Positions 25,875 through 40,800 of a stretch of DNA of 64,000 nucleotides are shown here, one piece after another. Source of the DNA: Haliclona indistincta (Eukaryota > Porifera > Demospongiae > Haplosclerida > Chalinidae); contig OZ024790.1 of assembly GCA_964017065.1 (NCBI GenBank), positions 1,792,631-1,856,630 on the forward strand, given 5' to 3'. Position 1 is the first letter of the stretch; every line of letters begins with the position of its first letter. The notes beneath the pieces are model-generated. The model saw only the letters and a program-made list of their open reading frames with translations, was not told where the DNA came from and ran no database searches. The translations under genes were made by a program, and so were the position numbers.

Positions 25875-28800
25875 ATGTGTGTGTGTGAGCTGCATATCCA
25901 AGTGTGTTTATGCAGTATCTATCCAGTCACATGACCTCCTCCTATACAATGAGTGTGTGTGTACTATGCACATGTTGTTTGTATGTTCAGTGTGTGCGCT
26001 ACTATTGGCTACTACGGAACATTTGGCGGGATTCTTCACTAGTGCAGCTGTTCCAGGCTAGCTAATAGGGTGTGGGCCACACACTGTTAACATGTGGTAA
26101 CTAGGCTCTTACTGGTCTTCCTTTTTACTACTCGCCTTCTGTCTGTCTGTCTGACTGGGAAAGGCTGCGAAAATATCAGCACAGCTGTTATTGTTAGGCG
26201 GTCACTGGTGCTTAAAATCTATAAAGTTGAAGAGTCTCGCTGTCTCTGAGAGAGTGGGTGCGGTATGCTTTGTAGGATGGGTGTGTGAGAGTGAAATTAC
26301 AACCAAGAAGGACAGGAGCGCCTACACTTAACAACCACTCTATTGTAAATAAACCAATACATCTACTCATCGTTTACTAATACTACAATCCTATCTCCCT
26401 TCCTGCCGAAAAAAACCCACAACTCTACTCTCTTTTTATCTTCCTGCCGAAAAACCATAAACTCGCCCTTGCACATCAAGTTCGGCCTTTCTTCCTCTTG
26501 ATGAAGACTATAAACCCATGCCTTCCTGTGCCCCACGAGATTGCACTTGTATCAAAACAGACCAGGTACACACAATCCACTACACAAACCAACCAATGCT
26601 TCCTGGAGTGAACCATATACCGAATCATCTTGAAGGAAATCATGGTGCATTATCGATAGCTTCCTTAAAAGCTACAGAAACGAGAACACGATTCGAAAGT
26701 GTGGTCGTGTACTGAACAATGTTCAAGAAAGCCTTCAACACACCGTCACAAGTACACATGTACCATAGCAGCTTTTAATATGATGTAAAGATTCTTATCA
26801 AACGGTTGCCTTTCACTCAAGTTACTGATTATGACTTCTTCCTTCCTCTTTTCCTATTTTTCCCTCGTGTACAGCCTCGCCATCCCCACCACAAGCAAGC
26901 CTTCACATGCACCCATTCCATTAAATGCTGATAACTGATCATCTCTCTGTTACTTCCTAGTTCTTAGGAAGATTATCTCATCCTTCTCCCACATCACCAT
27001 GCACCACATGTGTGAGCCAGTAACCCAGCTCCTCTCCTGCATGAGTACATGTGTGCAATCCATGTCTTCTCAGACACGAATTTGTTCAACTTTGCCAGCT
27101 ACCCCAAGAAAATAGCACCACAGCCCAGGACAAAGCATTGGTGTCAACTGTGTTGGTTGGTCCCTAGCTAGCTGGCTGTTATAAGCAGACAGTGATCATT
27201 ATAGACAGGTTTCACTGTACTGTTTGGTCCCTAGCTAGCTGGCTGTTATAAGCAGGCAGTGATCAATATAGACAGGTTCCACTGTACTGTTTGGTCCCTA
27301 GCTAGCTGGCTGTTATAAGCAGGCAGTGATCACTATAGACAGGTTCCACTGTACTGTTTGGTCCCTAGCTAGCTGGCTGTTATAAGCAGGCAGTGATCAC
27401 TATAGACAGGTTCCACTGTACTGTTTGGTCCCTAGCTAGCTGGCTGTTATAAGCAGGCAGTGATCACTATAGACAGGTTCCACTGTACTGTTTGGTCCCT
27501 AGCTAGCTGGCTGTTATAAGCAGGCAGTGATCACTATAGACAGGTTCCACTGTACTGTTTGGTCCCTAGCTAACTGGCTGACCATACCACTAAGCATGTT
27601 GAGGTCTCATGACTACTTTACTGTCACTACTAGCTCTACTGCTCTGGGTCTCTAGCTACTTGATTATTGCACAGTTCACCAAGTGCTCAACCACTGACAG
27701 ACCAGCGCAGCAACCTCCACTCTCCCACATGCACAGATACCACAGACCACTGGCACACATCAAAGCAAGCCGGGTACTCTGAGCCACTCCTCCAGTTGAT
27801 CTTATCACCCATTAGCATCAGCTAGGTAAGTGTAAACTGGTCCATAGCCATTATCCAAGCTAACCACTGCCTGAAGCAATGCAGAGCTATGGCTTGAGGT
27901 AATAACCAGAGCTACCATCAATAATACATTACTAAATCAAGCAAGATAGACAAGCTTTTTAAAACTATCTTTGCAATGAACTTTATAACACGTTGACTCA
28001 CGGTACCACCATTAATCATTCTAGAAGTACGTGTACTATAATTATTCATAAACGCGTCAACATGCTACCAGCAACCATACTTAAGGATATATCTGGTGAA
28101 GCAGCAGGATACTACACTTTACAAGCACCAGCACACATCTATATTGCTCATACAGGCAGTTTACAAAGCCAGTTCTACGTTCCCATCAATTGTCCTCATC
28201 CTTCTAAACTATGCAAAGAGCTCTAGAAGAAATAACCATGCTATTAGCTGTCTAGAAGAACCTTGCTATTAGCTGTCTAGAAGAAAGAACCATGCTATTA
28301 GCTGTCTAGAAGAACCATGCTATTAGCTGTCTAGAAGAAAGAACCATGCTATTAGCTGTCTAGAAGAAAGAACCATGCTATTAGCTGTCTAGAAGAAAGA
28401 ACCATGCTATTAGCTGTCTAGAAGAACCATCCTATTAGCTGTCTAGAAGAACCATGCTATTAGCTGTCTAGAAGAACCAGGCTATTAGCTGTCTAGAAGA
28501 ACCATGCTATTAGCTGTCTAGAAGAACCAGGCTATTAGCTGTCTAGAAGAACCATGCTATTAGCTGTCTAGAAGAACCAGGCTATTAGCTGTCTAGAAGA
28601 ACCAGGCTATTAGCTGTCTAGTAGAAAGAACCATGCTATTAGCTGTCTAGAAGAACCATGCTATTAGCTGTCTGGCTGCAAAGTGTCAATGAGTTAAATG
28701 GTTAGCATAAGCATAAAGTGGAGGTGGTTAGTGGTCATTATCAGTGCTGTGATCAGCACTTCCTGCCTCTACTAACAGATTGTGATCACTATCAGCTGTA

Positions 28801-31800
28801 AGTTCATCTACACATCATTTTTAAAAACCAATAAATTCAGACAATGCATGATTTCCAGACAATTTGAAGGCAAAGATACCTCACAGAGATGTGTCAAGGA
28901 CCAGGAATCAGCTAAAGCAGAGCACTAGAGAAGGTTTAGAGTATAGTCTTAGAACACTAACGGTGACTGCACTGTTGGAGCGCACCATGTTATAATCAGC
29001 GCTCTCTCTATGAAAGAAAACTAGGATGGTCACCATAAAGCGCTTTAGGTTGAACTTGTAGGTTCTGCTACAAGTACAATGCATTAACAGAGAACAATGA
29101 CAATAGGCTGCCATCATCAGGCCTTTGTTGAATGTATATGAAAAGAACTGGACATGTATTAAAACATGTTTTCTACACTTGATGCATTTTTGGTTGTCAT
29201 GTTCTAGATTGTCCAGCTATGGCGCATTTGGGACTGGAAACCTTTTGAAAGAGGTCACCTTTGCAGGAGGTCCATGTACTGAAACACATACGTAACCACA
29301 ATTTAATCTTGCAATGCTGAGGCGAATCGACCGTTAATATCATTACAATCCAGTCACTGTTGTCTTTATTCACACGATGGAGGATGAAACATAAAGGTGA
29401 CACTCTAAGCTATTTGCTTCAGCACTGCTGGAAGCCTGAAAATCGCTTTTGACTACACAAAGACGGATTCAGTTGTGATTAAAACAACAATTAACACCGA
29501 ATTATGCAAACAAGTATTGTTATCAATATTATAGTTTGTGTACAGAGCACTGGTCTCCATGGTAACCATGCTATCACAGAGCATAGTAATAATATTGTCA
29601 GTATAGATTTCTCTAAGACAACAACCCTTGGGCTAAGCTGGTATAGCCAGACTATGAGCTGTGTATTCAGTGAGTTAGTGTGTGTACACACAAGGTTGCT
29701 ATGACTCTGGCTCACTGATTCAGCAAACAAAAGGACACCCATTACATACATACAATACATTATGAATACAAAGGCAGTGTTGTTATACTTACAGAACATT
29801 GATTTAGTCAATTGCTAAGCACACATGACCAGGCTGTGCTGCTACCATAAGCTACTGGGATCAAGCACACACGACCAGGCTGTGCTGCTACCATAAGCTA
29901 CTGGGATCAAGCACACACGACCAGGCTGTGCTGCTACCATAAGCTACTGGGATCAAGCACACACGACCAGGCTGTGCTGCTACCATAAGCTACTGGGATC
30001 AAGCACACACGACCAGGCTGTGCTGCTACCATAAGCTACTGGGATCAAGCACACACGACCAGGCTGTGCTGCTACCATAAGCTACTGGGATCAAGCAGTT
30101 AAATTTACGAGTGAGTGAGTGAGCGAGTGAGAGACTAACTGGTTATATCTTGGGGCGCACACTATAGCGATGGCCTCCTCCAGCATGATCTGATAGGAGC
30201 AGTGCGTGTGGAGATCAACACTGGACATGAAGCTGGTCTGTGAGGGGTGTGTCTGTGGGTGGAGCAAATAAAAGAATAATTATAATTTTGCACTATCAAA
30301 GAAAAAATAATTTAGCTTTTATTTTGTTAAATTTAGACTTCAAAATTCATAAACTTAGCACGAAATTTTTTTAAAGGAATTAGTAAAAATTGAATGTTCT
30401 CATGACCTTGTGCTAAGGTACATGTAGGAGGTAGCTGTCACGTGTGACAGGTCCACCTTGTGATGGTGCCGTACTAATGGGTGATAGAGGTCATGAGCTA
30501 GGGGAGGGAGAGGAGGGTCAGCGCTACTAGTGAAAGGAAGGAGTGAGAGGAGAGGAGGGGGTATGAAGAGCAAGGGCCGTCCATCATGGAGGGAGGGTAT
30601 AGTGACATTCTCCCAACTACTCTAGCTAATGGACTGTTTTCATGAATTATCTTACAAACCACTCCTACTATGCCTCGAGCCAACCACAATGGAAGGAGTG
30701 GTCACTATGAATATCATTAACTATGACCTGTAGATACAATACTATAATAGCAGCTGTGAATCATGTTACAACCGCCAAAATGCCTTCCAGGGAATTTATC
30801 TAAAGGTTGCTGCAACTATTTCACATAGTTAGCAGTGGATAACTCTACACCGTCAGCAACAGACAGCTAGTGGAGGGTTAAAAATGCATTTTCCAGGCAA
30901 TGCCGATAAATCGTATACTAAGTATGCTCAGTAGAAGTTCCGACAAAATACATGCACAATTGTGTCTAGCTGCTTGACAGAGGATCACTGATAGAGCCAA
31001 GGCACTCGTGCACCAAACTAGTCGTGCAGTACAAAATTCCAAGCTTAAAACTCAGCTCACAGGAGAGCAGTGTGGACAATGCTTTATGAGCAGTGCACCT
31101 GATGTCTAAACACTAGCAGAAGCGAGTATGCTTGTGATCAAGACGTAAGTGGTCAGAGGTATGTACCAATAGGAGCTCACAGGAGAACTGACATCGTGGT
31201 CTTATCTGAACCTTTATTGGTCAGTGAGACATATTCAGTGCTCCCGGAGTACGAGACCAAATATTTAAGGAATTCACATGAACTATTAGCAGCGAGGCAC
31301 AGTGATACAGTCAGTGATCTGCAGTACAATACCATGTAAAGGAGCTCATATAAACTATTATCAGTGAGTGATACAGCCACAGTGAGGAGACGCGTCTTTA
31401 CGTCTCTATTTAGTACAAAGCAAGGAAATGACTCAGCGTACATATGGAACACGAATGTTTCATTAGATAATAATTCAGAGGTGACTGGTGACCCGTCCAT
31501 ACCAGTAGTATGACACTCATTGCAAACAGTGACGTACAGCCACACCTGGCTCCAACCAAAACATATTTTTCAGCTGTTTTCATGGAGAACAGTAATAGCA
31601 GCCATACAACAATACCAAAACCTAGCTTATCCAAACACAAAGATATGAACATCTTAAAGTATACCTAGGTTAAAGATCAAAGATGCCGGCAGTGCTATAA
31701 ATACCATATTGCACACTCAGGTATTTATTGCACTAAGAGGTGGCGAATGCGCTTCACGTCCCTTTCAACTCAAGCAACCGAAGATCTTTGACCGAGGTAT

Positions 31801-34800
31801 TGTCTACAGTTAAAGCACAGTTGATCGTGCTGTATGGAAGTTAAAGCACTCGCGGGATTGGGTCTCGAGGCAGATACAGCACTCTGTTTCTTCATCTCGT
31901 GCTGTATCAGGCTCTTGATCCAACCCCTCATGCTTTAACTTCCATACAGCACTCCAACCGTGCTTTGACTAATACATAAAGAATGCATTCCTCAGCGGCA
32001 TCATCTCATAAATTCACTGGTGTGAGCTTTCTCATGAATCAAGATCACATTGCTAACCAGTAAATCATTTTGACCCCAAAAAATCAACAGTGTAAGAGAT
32101 GCTGACATGTCGATGTAAAGCAACATGTTGTCCATGTTTCCGAGGTTTGTATTGATAAGGAATAATAATTCCCAGTAGCCTACTGAGAAACCAAAAAATC
32201 TGTACCATCTCTCCGCTCAACATGGGTTTCTCAACACACAATGAATGTGAGTTGGTAGTTATGTATCACTAGCCAAACACGAACAGATTTCACAAAACCC
32301 TCGGCCTGTCATGCACATTGTAGTGTTAGGTACTGGTTTGGTATGATGGCACTGCAACATACTAATACATACTAATGCACTACATGACAATGCATGCAAT
32401 CCAGGTTTGTAACATGCAATTCATATTTCAGAGGTTTGTATTATCGTACACTATGTATGTCATAATTATACAATGGCAGTAAATTTTTAAAAATTTCCTT
32501 TAGCCGACCTACTTGCTGTCCCAACATCAAGAATAAATTTAACACAGTGTTTTTGTGTTAGGCACCAAAACTCACAAAATTTGAATCCCCTGAACTACAG
32601 GAAGTGGATCTATTAGTGCAATCCACTTCAGAGGAGAGGCTGTGTGAGTGTGGCAGGCATTAGCTTGGAATGCAAAACTGAAACTCTCTGAGGGAAAGTT
32701 CTGGTAATACCCTCTGGTAATACCCTTCACTGGGAGGGCAAGAGGTTAGAGAAGGGTCAGAAGAGGAGGTTCACTGGTACCATAGACACGACCTATAGTA
32801 GTCTTATAGTGGTAGCATTATGAAGCCTGAGTACTTTTCTGAGAATTTGAATACCTCAGCTAAAACAGGTCTCAGAACACCACAAAACAAGCTAAAAATA
32901 ATAATAATGTAAAGTGCTTAAAAATGCTTTGGAATACATTAATGTACTTGCTTCATGCATTATTGCATGCCTTTGCATGCTTTATTTTTTTGCATTGGAC
33001 TCAAATAATATGCAAAGCTAGACTCAGCATGATTTTTCCATGCTTTTATCCATGCTAAATATACTCATAAGCGACAACGTGTTGTGTTGTATGGTTGTGT
33101 GCCGAACAGACAACGTGCCAGTACTATCAAGCTACAGGAAGTATTTGATGGAGGTACGTTGACTACCATTGCTCACACAATGTGTGCACTTGTACAGAAA
33201 TCAAATAAAACTTATTTATATCTACAATTAAACAATGATAATAAGCTCATTTGAAGATGATACAAGTCTTAAACAAACTCAGAGAAGACGTCTTCTCTTT
33301 CGTGACACAACTATCCATTGGTATGGAAAGCATCGATAAAATTCTGACCCTAAACAAACAAACAATTCTTCAAAAACCATAAAAAGAGACCTACATGTAG
33401 ATCACAAATGCTTTACTCATATATAGGGCACACAATAGTACAATAAGGTATATTACACCAATCACTCATGTGACACCTGCAGCGAGTGGAGTACCCATGG
33501 TTACTACAGGACCCACTATCTTATCAACACACCAAATGCATAATGAGAAACAGTGACTCAATGATTGGATGCTGAGATGTGTTGTGATGGGAAAAGGTTA
33601 ACGGCTGCGCACAGTACACAAATAAACTTTGCAGAAAATGTGCAACAGTCAGCTAGATAGGCACCACACCTGCATAGCTAGATAGACTCTGACATCTGCC
33701 TAATAAGAGTCAGCTTGCTAAAGACTAGTGGAACCTGTCTATAGTGATCACTGTCTACTTATAACAGTCAGCTAGCTAGGGACCAAACAGTACAGTGGAA
33801 CCTGTCTATAGTGGTCACTGTCTGCTTATAACAGCCAGCTAGCTAGGGACCAAACAGTACAGTGGAACCTGTCTATAGTGATCACTGCCTGCTTATAATA
33901 GCCAGCTAGCTAGGGACCAAACAGTACAGTGGAACCTGTCTATAGTGATCACTGCCTGCTTATAATAGCCAGCTAGCTAGGGACCAAACAGTACAGTGGA
34001 ACCTGTCTATAGTGATCACTGCCTGCTTATAATAGCCAGCTAGCTAGGGACCAAACAGTACAGTGGAACCTGTCTATAGTGATCACTGCCTGCTTATAAC
34101 AGCTAGCTAGCTAGGGACCAAACAGTACAGTGGAACCTGTCTATAGTGATCACTGCCTGCTTATAACAGCTAGCTAGCTAGGGACCAAACAGTACAGTGG
34201 AACCTGTCTATAGTGATCACTGCCTGCTTATAACAGCTAGCTAGCTAGGGACCAAACAGTACAGTGGAACCTGTCTATAGTGATCACTGCCTGCTTATAA
34301 CAGCCAGCTAGCTAGGGACCAAACAGTACAGTGGAACCTGACCATAGCGAATTTTACACTGTAACAAACAATGGGTTTTATAAAAATCAAAGCAACTTGT
34401 GGAAACCAAATATTCAGAGACAAACACAAATGATAATGAGAAGATGGGAAGAACAAAGCGTGAGAATAAGGTGTCCAGCCTCCTCCAGCCCTCCCTCCTG
34501 TACTCTCCTCTTACCAATCTTTAGTAAAGATGAACATGAGCTGATAGTCACTATCTACTGACCTCTCCCATTGAACACAGCTCAAGTTAACTGACATAAT
34601 ATACAGATCACTCCTACACCTTAATACACCTTCCACACAATGGAACCTGCTTATGGTGGTCACTGCCTGCAGTCAGCTAGCTAGAGACCAAACAGTACAG
34701 TGGAACCTGTCTATAGTGATCACTGTCTGCTTATAACAGCCAGCTAGCTAGGGACCAAACAGTACAGTGGAACCTGTCTATAGTGATCACTGCCTGCTTA

Positions 34801-37800
34801 TAACAGCCAGCTAGCTAGGGACCAAACAGTACAGTGGAACCTGGCTATAGTGATCACTGCCTGCTTATAACAGCCAGCTAGCTAGAGACCAAACAGTACA
34901 GTGGAACCTGTCTATAGTGATCATTGTCTGCTTATAACCAGCAAAAAGAGTAGAATCTGTCTATTCTAGCATATTGACTTGGTGAATTAAATTTATCGTG
35001 GTCGCATAAGCCAACTTGCTTTATGGAGATACTAAAAGGTGGCAGCCACTAATCTACAGTGGTCACAGTGCTCCTGCCCAGCACTAACCTCTGTAGACAG
35101 CTTATGCATAATACCATAATACCAAGACATGTCAACAAGTCAATGAGGCACGGGGATAATTCAATTAGACATGGCATGTTAGTATGAGCCCAGCACAATG
35201 ATAGCTGTAGCTCACCCAGCGTTACGGAGGGAGGGTCATACGCACATTACACATTAATCAGGGCTCTCTGCGGACACCAGCTGTCGCTATGGCAGCACTA
35301 GAAATGACCAGAAAGGAAGACTCAGGTGGGATTATGGCGGCCAGGTACCCTCCTGTCCGAGATTGTGGTAGATAAATAGCACTGCACTTAATACACATGT
35401 TATCTACCAAGCACCATACCACAGAATAATGGAGTTGCATCATTGTTGATAACAGTTTAGACAAACTAGATCAATTTTCATGACACACACACACACACAG
35501 CACGCTGTACATACAGACTAGCTCAGGACAATATAAACCTACTTACCTGAACAAGCAGTTTACTAAACATATCAGCTTACAATAAAAATGATGTACTTAA
35601 TCAGGCATGTAAGCTACTGGGATCAAGCACACACGACCAGGCTGTGCTGCTACTATAAGCTACTGGGATCAAGCACACATGAGCAGGCTGTGCTGCTACC
35701 ATAAGCTACTGGGATCAAGCACACACGACCAGGCTGTGCTGCTACCATAAGCTACTGGGATCAAGCACACACGACCAGGCTGTGCTGCTACCATAAGCTA
35801 CTAGGATCAAGCACACACGACCAGGCTGTGCTGCTACCATAAGCTACTGGGATCAAGCACACACGACCAGGCTGTGCTGCTATCATAAGCTAACAATTAT
35901 AATAACTGCCCTGAAAATGCAGAATAGTATCCACAACCTCCAATATCACAATGTTATGTCTGGATAGTATACAACCATACTGTGTTAAAGCAAACCACTT
36001 AACGTGTCATGTGTTCATAGCCAGTGTACAGACCACAAGCGGTCCATTCTCTCTATGAATTGATCACTAACTATGTTTATGTACTGAACATGTACATGAA
36101 TAAACAGCTTATATCAGCCAGCTAGCTAGGAGAATAGCCATTGTCATTGGCTGCTTGTAAAAGCCAGCTCTCTAGTGATCACCATAACAGCCAGCTAGCT
36201 AGGGACCAAACAGTACAGTGGAACCTGTCTATAGTGGTCACTGTCTGCTTATAACAGCCAGCTAGCTAGGGACCAAACAGTACAGTGGAACCTGTCTATA
36301 GTGATCACTGTCTGCTTATAACAGTCAGCTAGCTAGGGACCAAACAGTACAGTGGAACCTGTCTATAGTGATCACTGCCTGCTTATAACAGCCAGCTAGC
36401 TAGGGACCAAACAGTACAGTGGAACCTGTCTATAGTGATCACTGTCTGCTTATAACAGCCAGCTAGCTAGGGACCAAACAGTACAGTGGAACCTGTCTAT
36501 AGTGATCACTGTCTGCTTATAACAGTCAGCTAGCTAGGGACCAAACAGTACAGTGGAACCTGTCTATAGTGATCACTGCCTGCTTATAACAGCCAGCTAG
36601 CTAGGGACCAAACAGTACAGTGGAACCTGTCTATAGTGATCACTGTCTGCTTATAACAGCCAGCTAGCTAGGGACCAAACAGTACAGTGGAACCTGTCTA
36701 TAGAATTTAATAAACCACTTTTACTTTTATATTTTCGATCATTTAACCTAAAAAGGTCATTACGCAAATTATTCACTATTCTATGTTACATAACTTGATC
36801 GAACGTGGGAGTGCACAGACGAGAGGTCTCCTGCCCTCCCTATCGCCAGGTGCAAAGAGAAATTGGTGGTCAATCTTCAAGAGATGAATGGCGTTAAGAC
36901 AAGGTGCCGGCAAAGAGCTATACCAACCGTCCTAAAGAAGCTAAGCAGTTGTAGTTGTGACAGGGAAGCTGGTTGTTGATACAGCTCATGAAGACATCTG
37001 TCACACAGCACATTTCCTCTCTCAGGAGTACCAAATTAATGCTGACACCATAGTTCAGCATATTTATGACGATGATGGGATATAGCGTTTGTGAACGAAA
37101 TGAACAAGCTTTCAAAATATGCATTCACAGTTACAGACACCAGCATAAACTGATACATTATACATCGAATGATTTGGAGCAAAACACTGCAATTTTTAGT
37201 CAAACTTGGAATGCATCCATGCACAATAGCTAGATAAAACTACATGTTTAAAGAGAATGAAATGCACGATAATTTTTCGAATTGTATTCATTTTGTGTTA
37301 AAATGACAAGTTTTTTACTTACGAGCTATTTAAGCAGTGTAATGAGGACTGGAAAGCAAAGGGTTAGTATACATGTGTAGTAACCAATGCCTATAGTATA
37401 ACTTCCTCTCTAGAAGGATGCTGGAAGACACCTAACCATAAGAATCCATACTCCTGGATACTTCAATAAAACCCCATGCAGTCAAAGAAAAATGAAAAAG
37501 AATAGTTGGTTAAAAACTCCAATTAACATCCTACTATAAGCTAGATAAAAATGATTATTTTATAGTAGCAAGTGTCAAAGCAAATGGATGGATAGATGGA
37601 TGGATGGATAGTCACAGAAAAATTACAAAGAATAGTTGGAACCATTAGTTGGAACCATAGTTGATATATCTATCAAAATTCCAATTAACATCCTAATTTC
37701 AGCTAGATTTTAAAATTTGCGCATGAGGTTAACAAAATAATGATTTTATAGTCACAAGTAGCAAAGCAAATGCATGGATAGATGGTTTATAGGCTGAAGA

Positions 37801-40800
37801 ATCTATCAGGAATCTTTTTTTTTTAACCTGGAATTCAAGCTTTGGTGCTGAGCCTCAATGGAGACAGGTGAGAGTAGATGTGTCCTGTCACATTTATCAT
37901 GGCATCATCTCCATCTTTATCTCTGCTACAAACGCTGCCATAAAGTTAACAAGAGCTAAAATTCCATGTCTCTGCTTGAATGCTACCATTTTGTGACACT
38001 GCTATTCAGCTTGCTCTTTCATCTAAAATATTCTGTCATTGATCTAATTAATACACATGAGTGTGGGTGAGTTTTGCAGCAAAGAATCTTTGACGAAGCA
38101 GTCGCTGGAAATTTATGACATGCGTGGAATCTCATAAAGTACAACCACGCAACAACTTGACATGAATTATCAATTAGCTGGTAAGCAGATATGGTCATTT
38201 AATATAGAGATGGAGTACAAATCAATGTTTGCTACAACAATTACTGCTACATCGATGTATCGGAATTGTAGTCAATAGTTGGAGGGAAATTCCACCTGGT
38301 TGCCATGACGACTACAGCTATGGGCACTAACTGCTTGTAGCTGTGAACACACGTTATGATAATGACAGGCAGGAAGAAGCCACTGGGTCAAGGTCAAAAG
38401 CAGCAGCAGTACTGGACTATCAGAGCTACTCCACACAACACACAGGAACTGACGAATTTACAAGAAATGACCGTAATTTTATATGAAAGCTTCAGCACAA
38501 TGAACCACAGTAGATTGTTTATTTTTGAGAAATTTACATTGAAAGCATTTGTATAGTCAAGTTCAAAATTTGTGATTCAATTTGGACAAAAAAATTTCTT
38601 CGTACACAAAATAAAGCTGAGGGAAATCAACAAAGGTATTACTGACATAAAAGCTACAGAATGTTGAATATGATGTGTTTCATGGTGAATAATGCCAAAC
38701 ACACGATCTTCACCATCAAACTATTAATGATGTTCCATCACATGCACGAGATCTCATACTGATCTCATCACAAGCCTTGTTCCCATACCATATAGAGTGG
38801 GAACGAGGCTCTACCACTACACATCAATGCGCGAACAAATCACTCCTTACGAAGCGAAAGCTACACAGATATGTTCAACTCATTATTCAAGTTTCTTCAC
38901 TTGCGTAGTAGGTACTGGGCGTAGTAAATTCAATGATCAAATACTGCACTGCTGGAATACCATACTGGTGTGTTGCTAGGCACTCGTCACCATGGTTGTA
39001 CTAAAGCAAAGGCGAAAAATGAGTCAACGAATATAAATGCTTCTGGGCACTCGAAGTGAGATGTGGAGCAATAAAACAGAGGATACATCAAGAAAAAGTT
39101 CAGTGACTATGTACAGACAAGAAGGCATTGGTTTCAATCAAGTCAACCTACTAAGAGACAGAAAATAGCATCACCTGACCAGCGTATTCTTTCACAAGGC
39201 TTTAAAATTTATTGGGGAGAGGAGAGAAACTTGTCTGTCATAAGATTTCTTCTATAGTTCATTCATTTTGAGAGAGTTACAGATCTTGGGTTCCATGCTC
39301 AGAGACGAGCTTGCAAAAAAGGAGTGACTATAAATTCGGAGCAACAATAACTATAAATTTGGAGCGACGATAAATTTGGAGCGACTATAAATTTGGAGTA
39401 ACTGTAAATTTAGAGCAACAATAAATTTGGAGTGACTATAAATTTAGAGCGAGAATAAATTTGGAGTGACTATAAATTTAGAGCGAGAATAAATTTGGAG
39501 TGACTATAAATTTAGAGCGAGAATAAATTTGGAGTGACTATAAATTTAGAGCAACAATAAATTTGGAGTGACTATAAATTTGGAGGGACTATAAATTTGA
39601 CTATAAGAAGTTGTCTCAATGGTGTCTCATCGATATGTGAAGCAAACTACAAGTATAAACACAAACACCTGACTTCTGCTACTAAAACAGGAGTTCACTT
39701 GCACATATGGACGCCAAAGTAACCAAGATTATGATGGCAGAGCATTGCATAATTATTTTGCTATTGGTCATAAAATAAGTTTGTTAAACACACAAGTTTA
39801 TTGTGCATTTACAATAGGAACATCTCGTATATAAAGCATAGTTGCTATAGTAATACACACACCTACACACACACTTAGATCACTAACAATACGTGAATGG
39901 AACGTTGAAAGAAAAAGTAACGGAAAGTAGGAAACAAAGACACAGCCTCGTACCCATACCACACTGGAATCAGACTAGACAATACAATATTGAAAGCAGT
40001 GATGTAGGAAACAGAGACACAGCCTCGTACCCATACCAAACTGGTATCAGACTAGACAATACAATATTGAAAGTAGGGAAGTAGGAAACAGAGACACAGC
40101 CTCGTACCCATACCAAACTGGTATCAGACTAGACAATACAATATTGAAAGTAGGGAAGTAGGAAACAGAGACACAGCCTCGTACCCATACCAAACTGGTA
40201 TCAGACTAGACAATACAATATTGAAAGTAGTGAAGTAGGAAACAGAGACACAGCCTCGTACCCATACCACACTGAGTCTGGACAATAGAATATCGAAGGG
40301 GAAAGCAGCAAAGCAAACAAGGAAAACGAGAGAGACTGACAGACAGAAAGACTGCCACTCACATGAATCCAACCCAGAGTGATGAGGTCATACTTGTCCT
40401 GGACATCGAATATCTCTTCTTCGTTCAGAGTCTCACAAGAATCGGATTTACCTGTTTGCTTTGGAACTACAATATGAGTCACACGGAGCTGGTTCTGAGC
40501 CTGTAGAGAAAAGAAAACAAATCTAAACAGAGTGAGCGAGCGAGTGGGTGGGTGAGTGAGTGGGTGAGTGAGTAGGATAGTGTGTGTGTGTGTGTGTGTG
40601 TGTGTGAGTGAGTGAGTGAGTGAGTATGAGTGAGTGAGTGAGTATGAGTGAGTGAGTGAGTGAGTGAGTGAGTGAGTGAGTATGAGTGAGTGAGTGAGTA
40701 TGAGTGAGTGAGTGAGTGAATGAGTGAGTGAGTGAATGAGTGAGCGAGTGAGTGAATGAGCGAGTGAATAAGTGAGTAAATGAGTGAGCAATCAAAAGAG

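Noticed and set aside
25825..26061. 78-codon frame beginning with Cys-Val repeats
   Set aside because: GT microsatellite read-through.
40201..40791. 196-codon minus-strand frame
   Set aside because: Only the part 40363-40500 is coding (AMSH exon 8); the rest is microsatellite and intron read-through.
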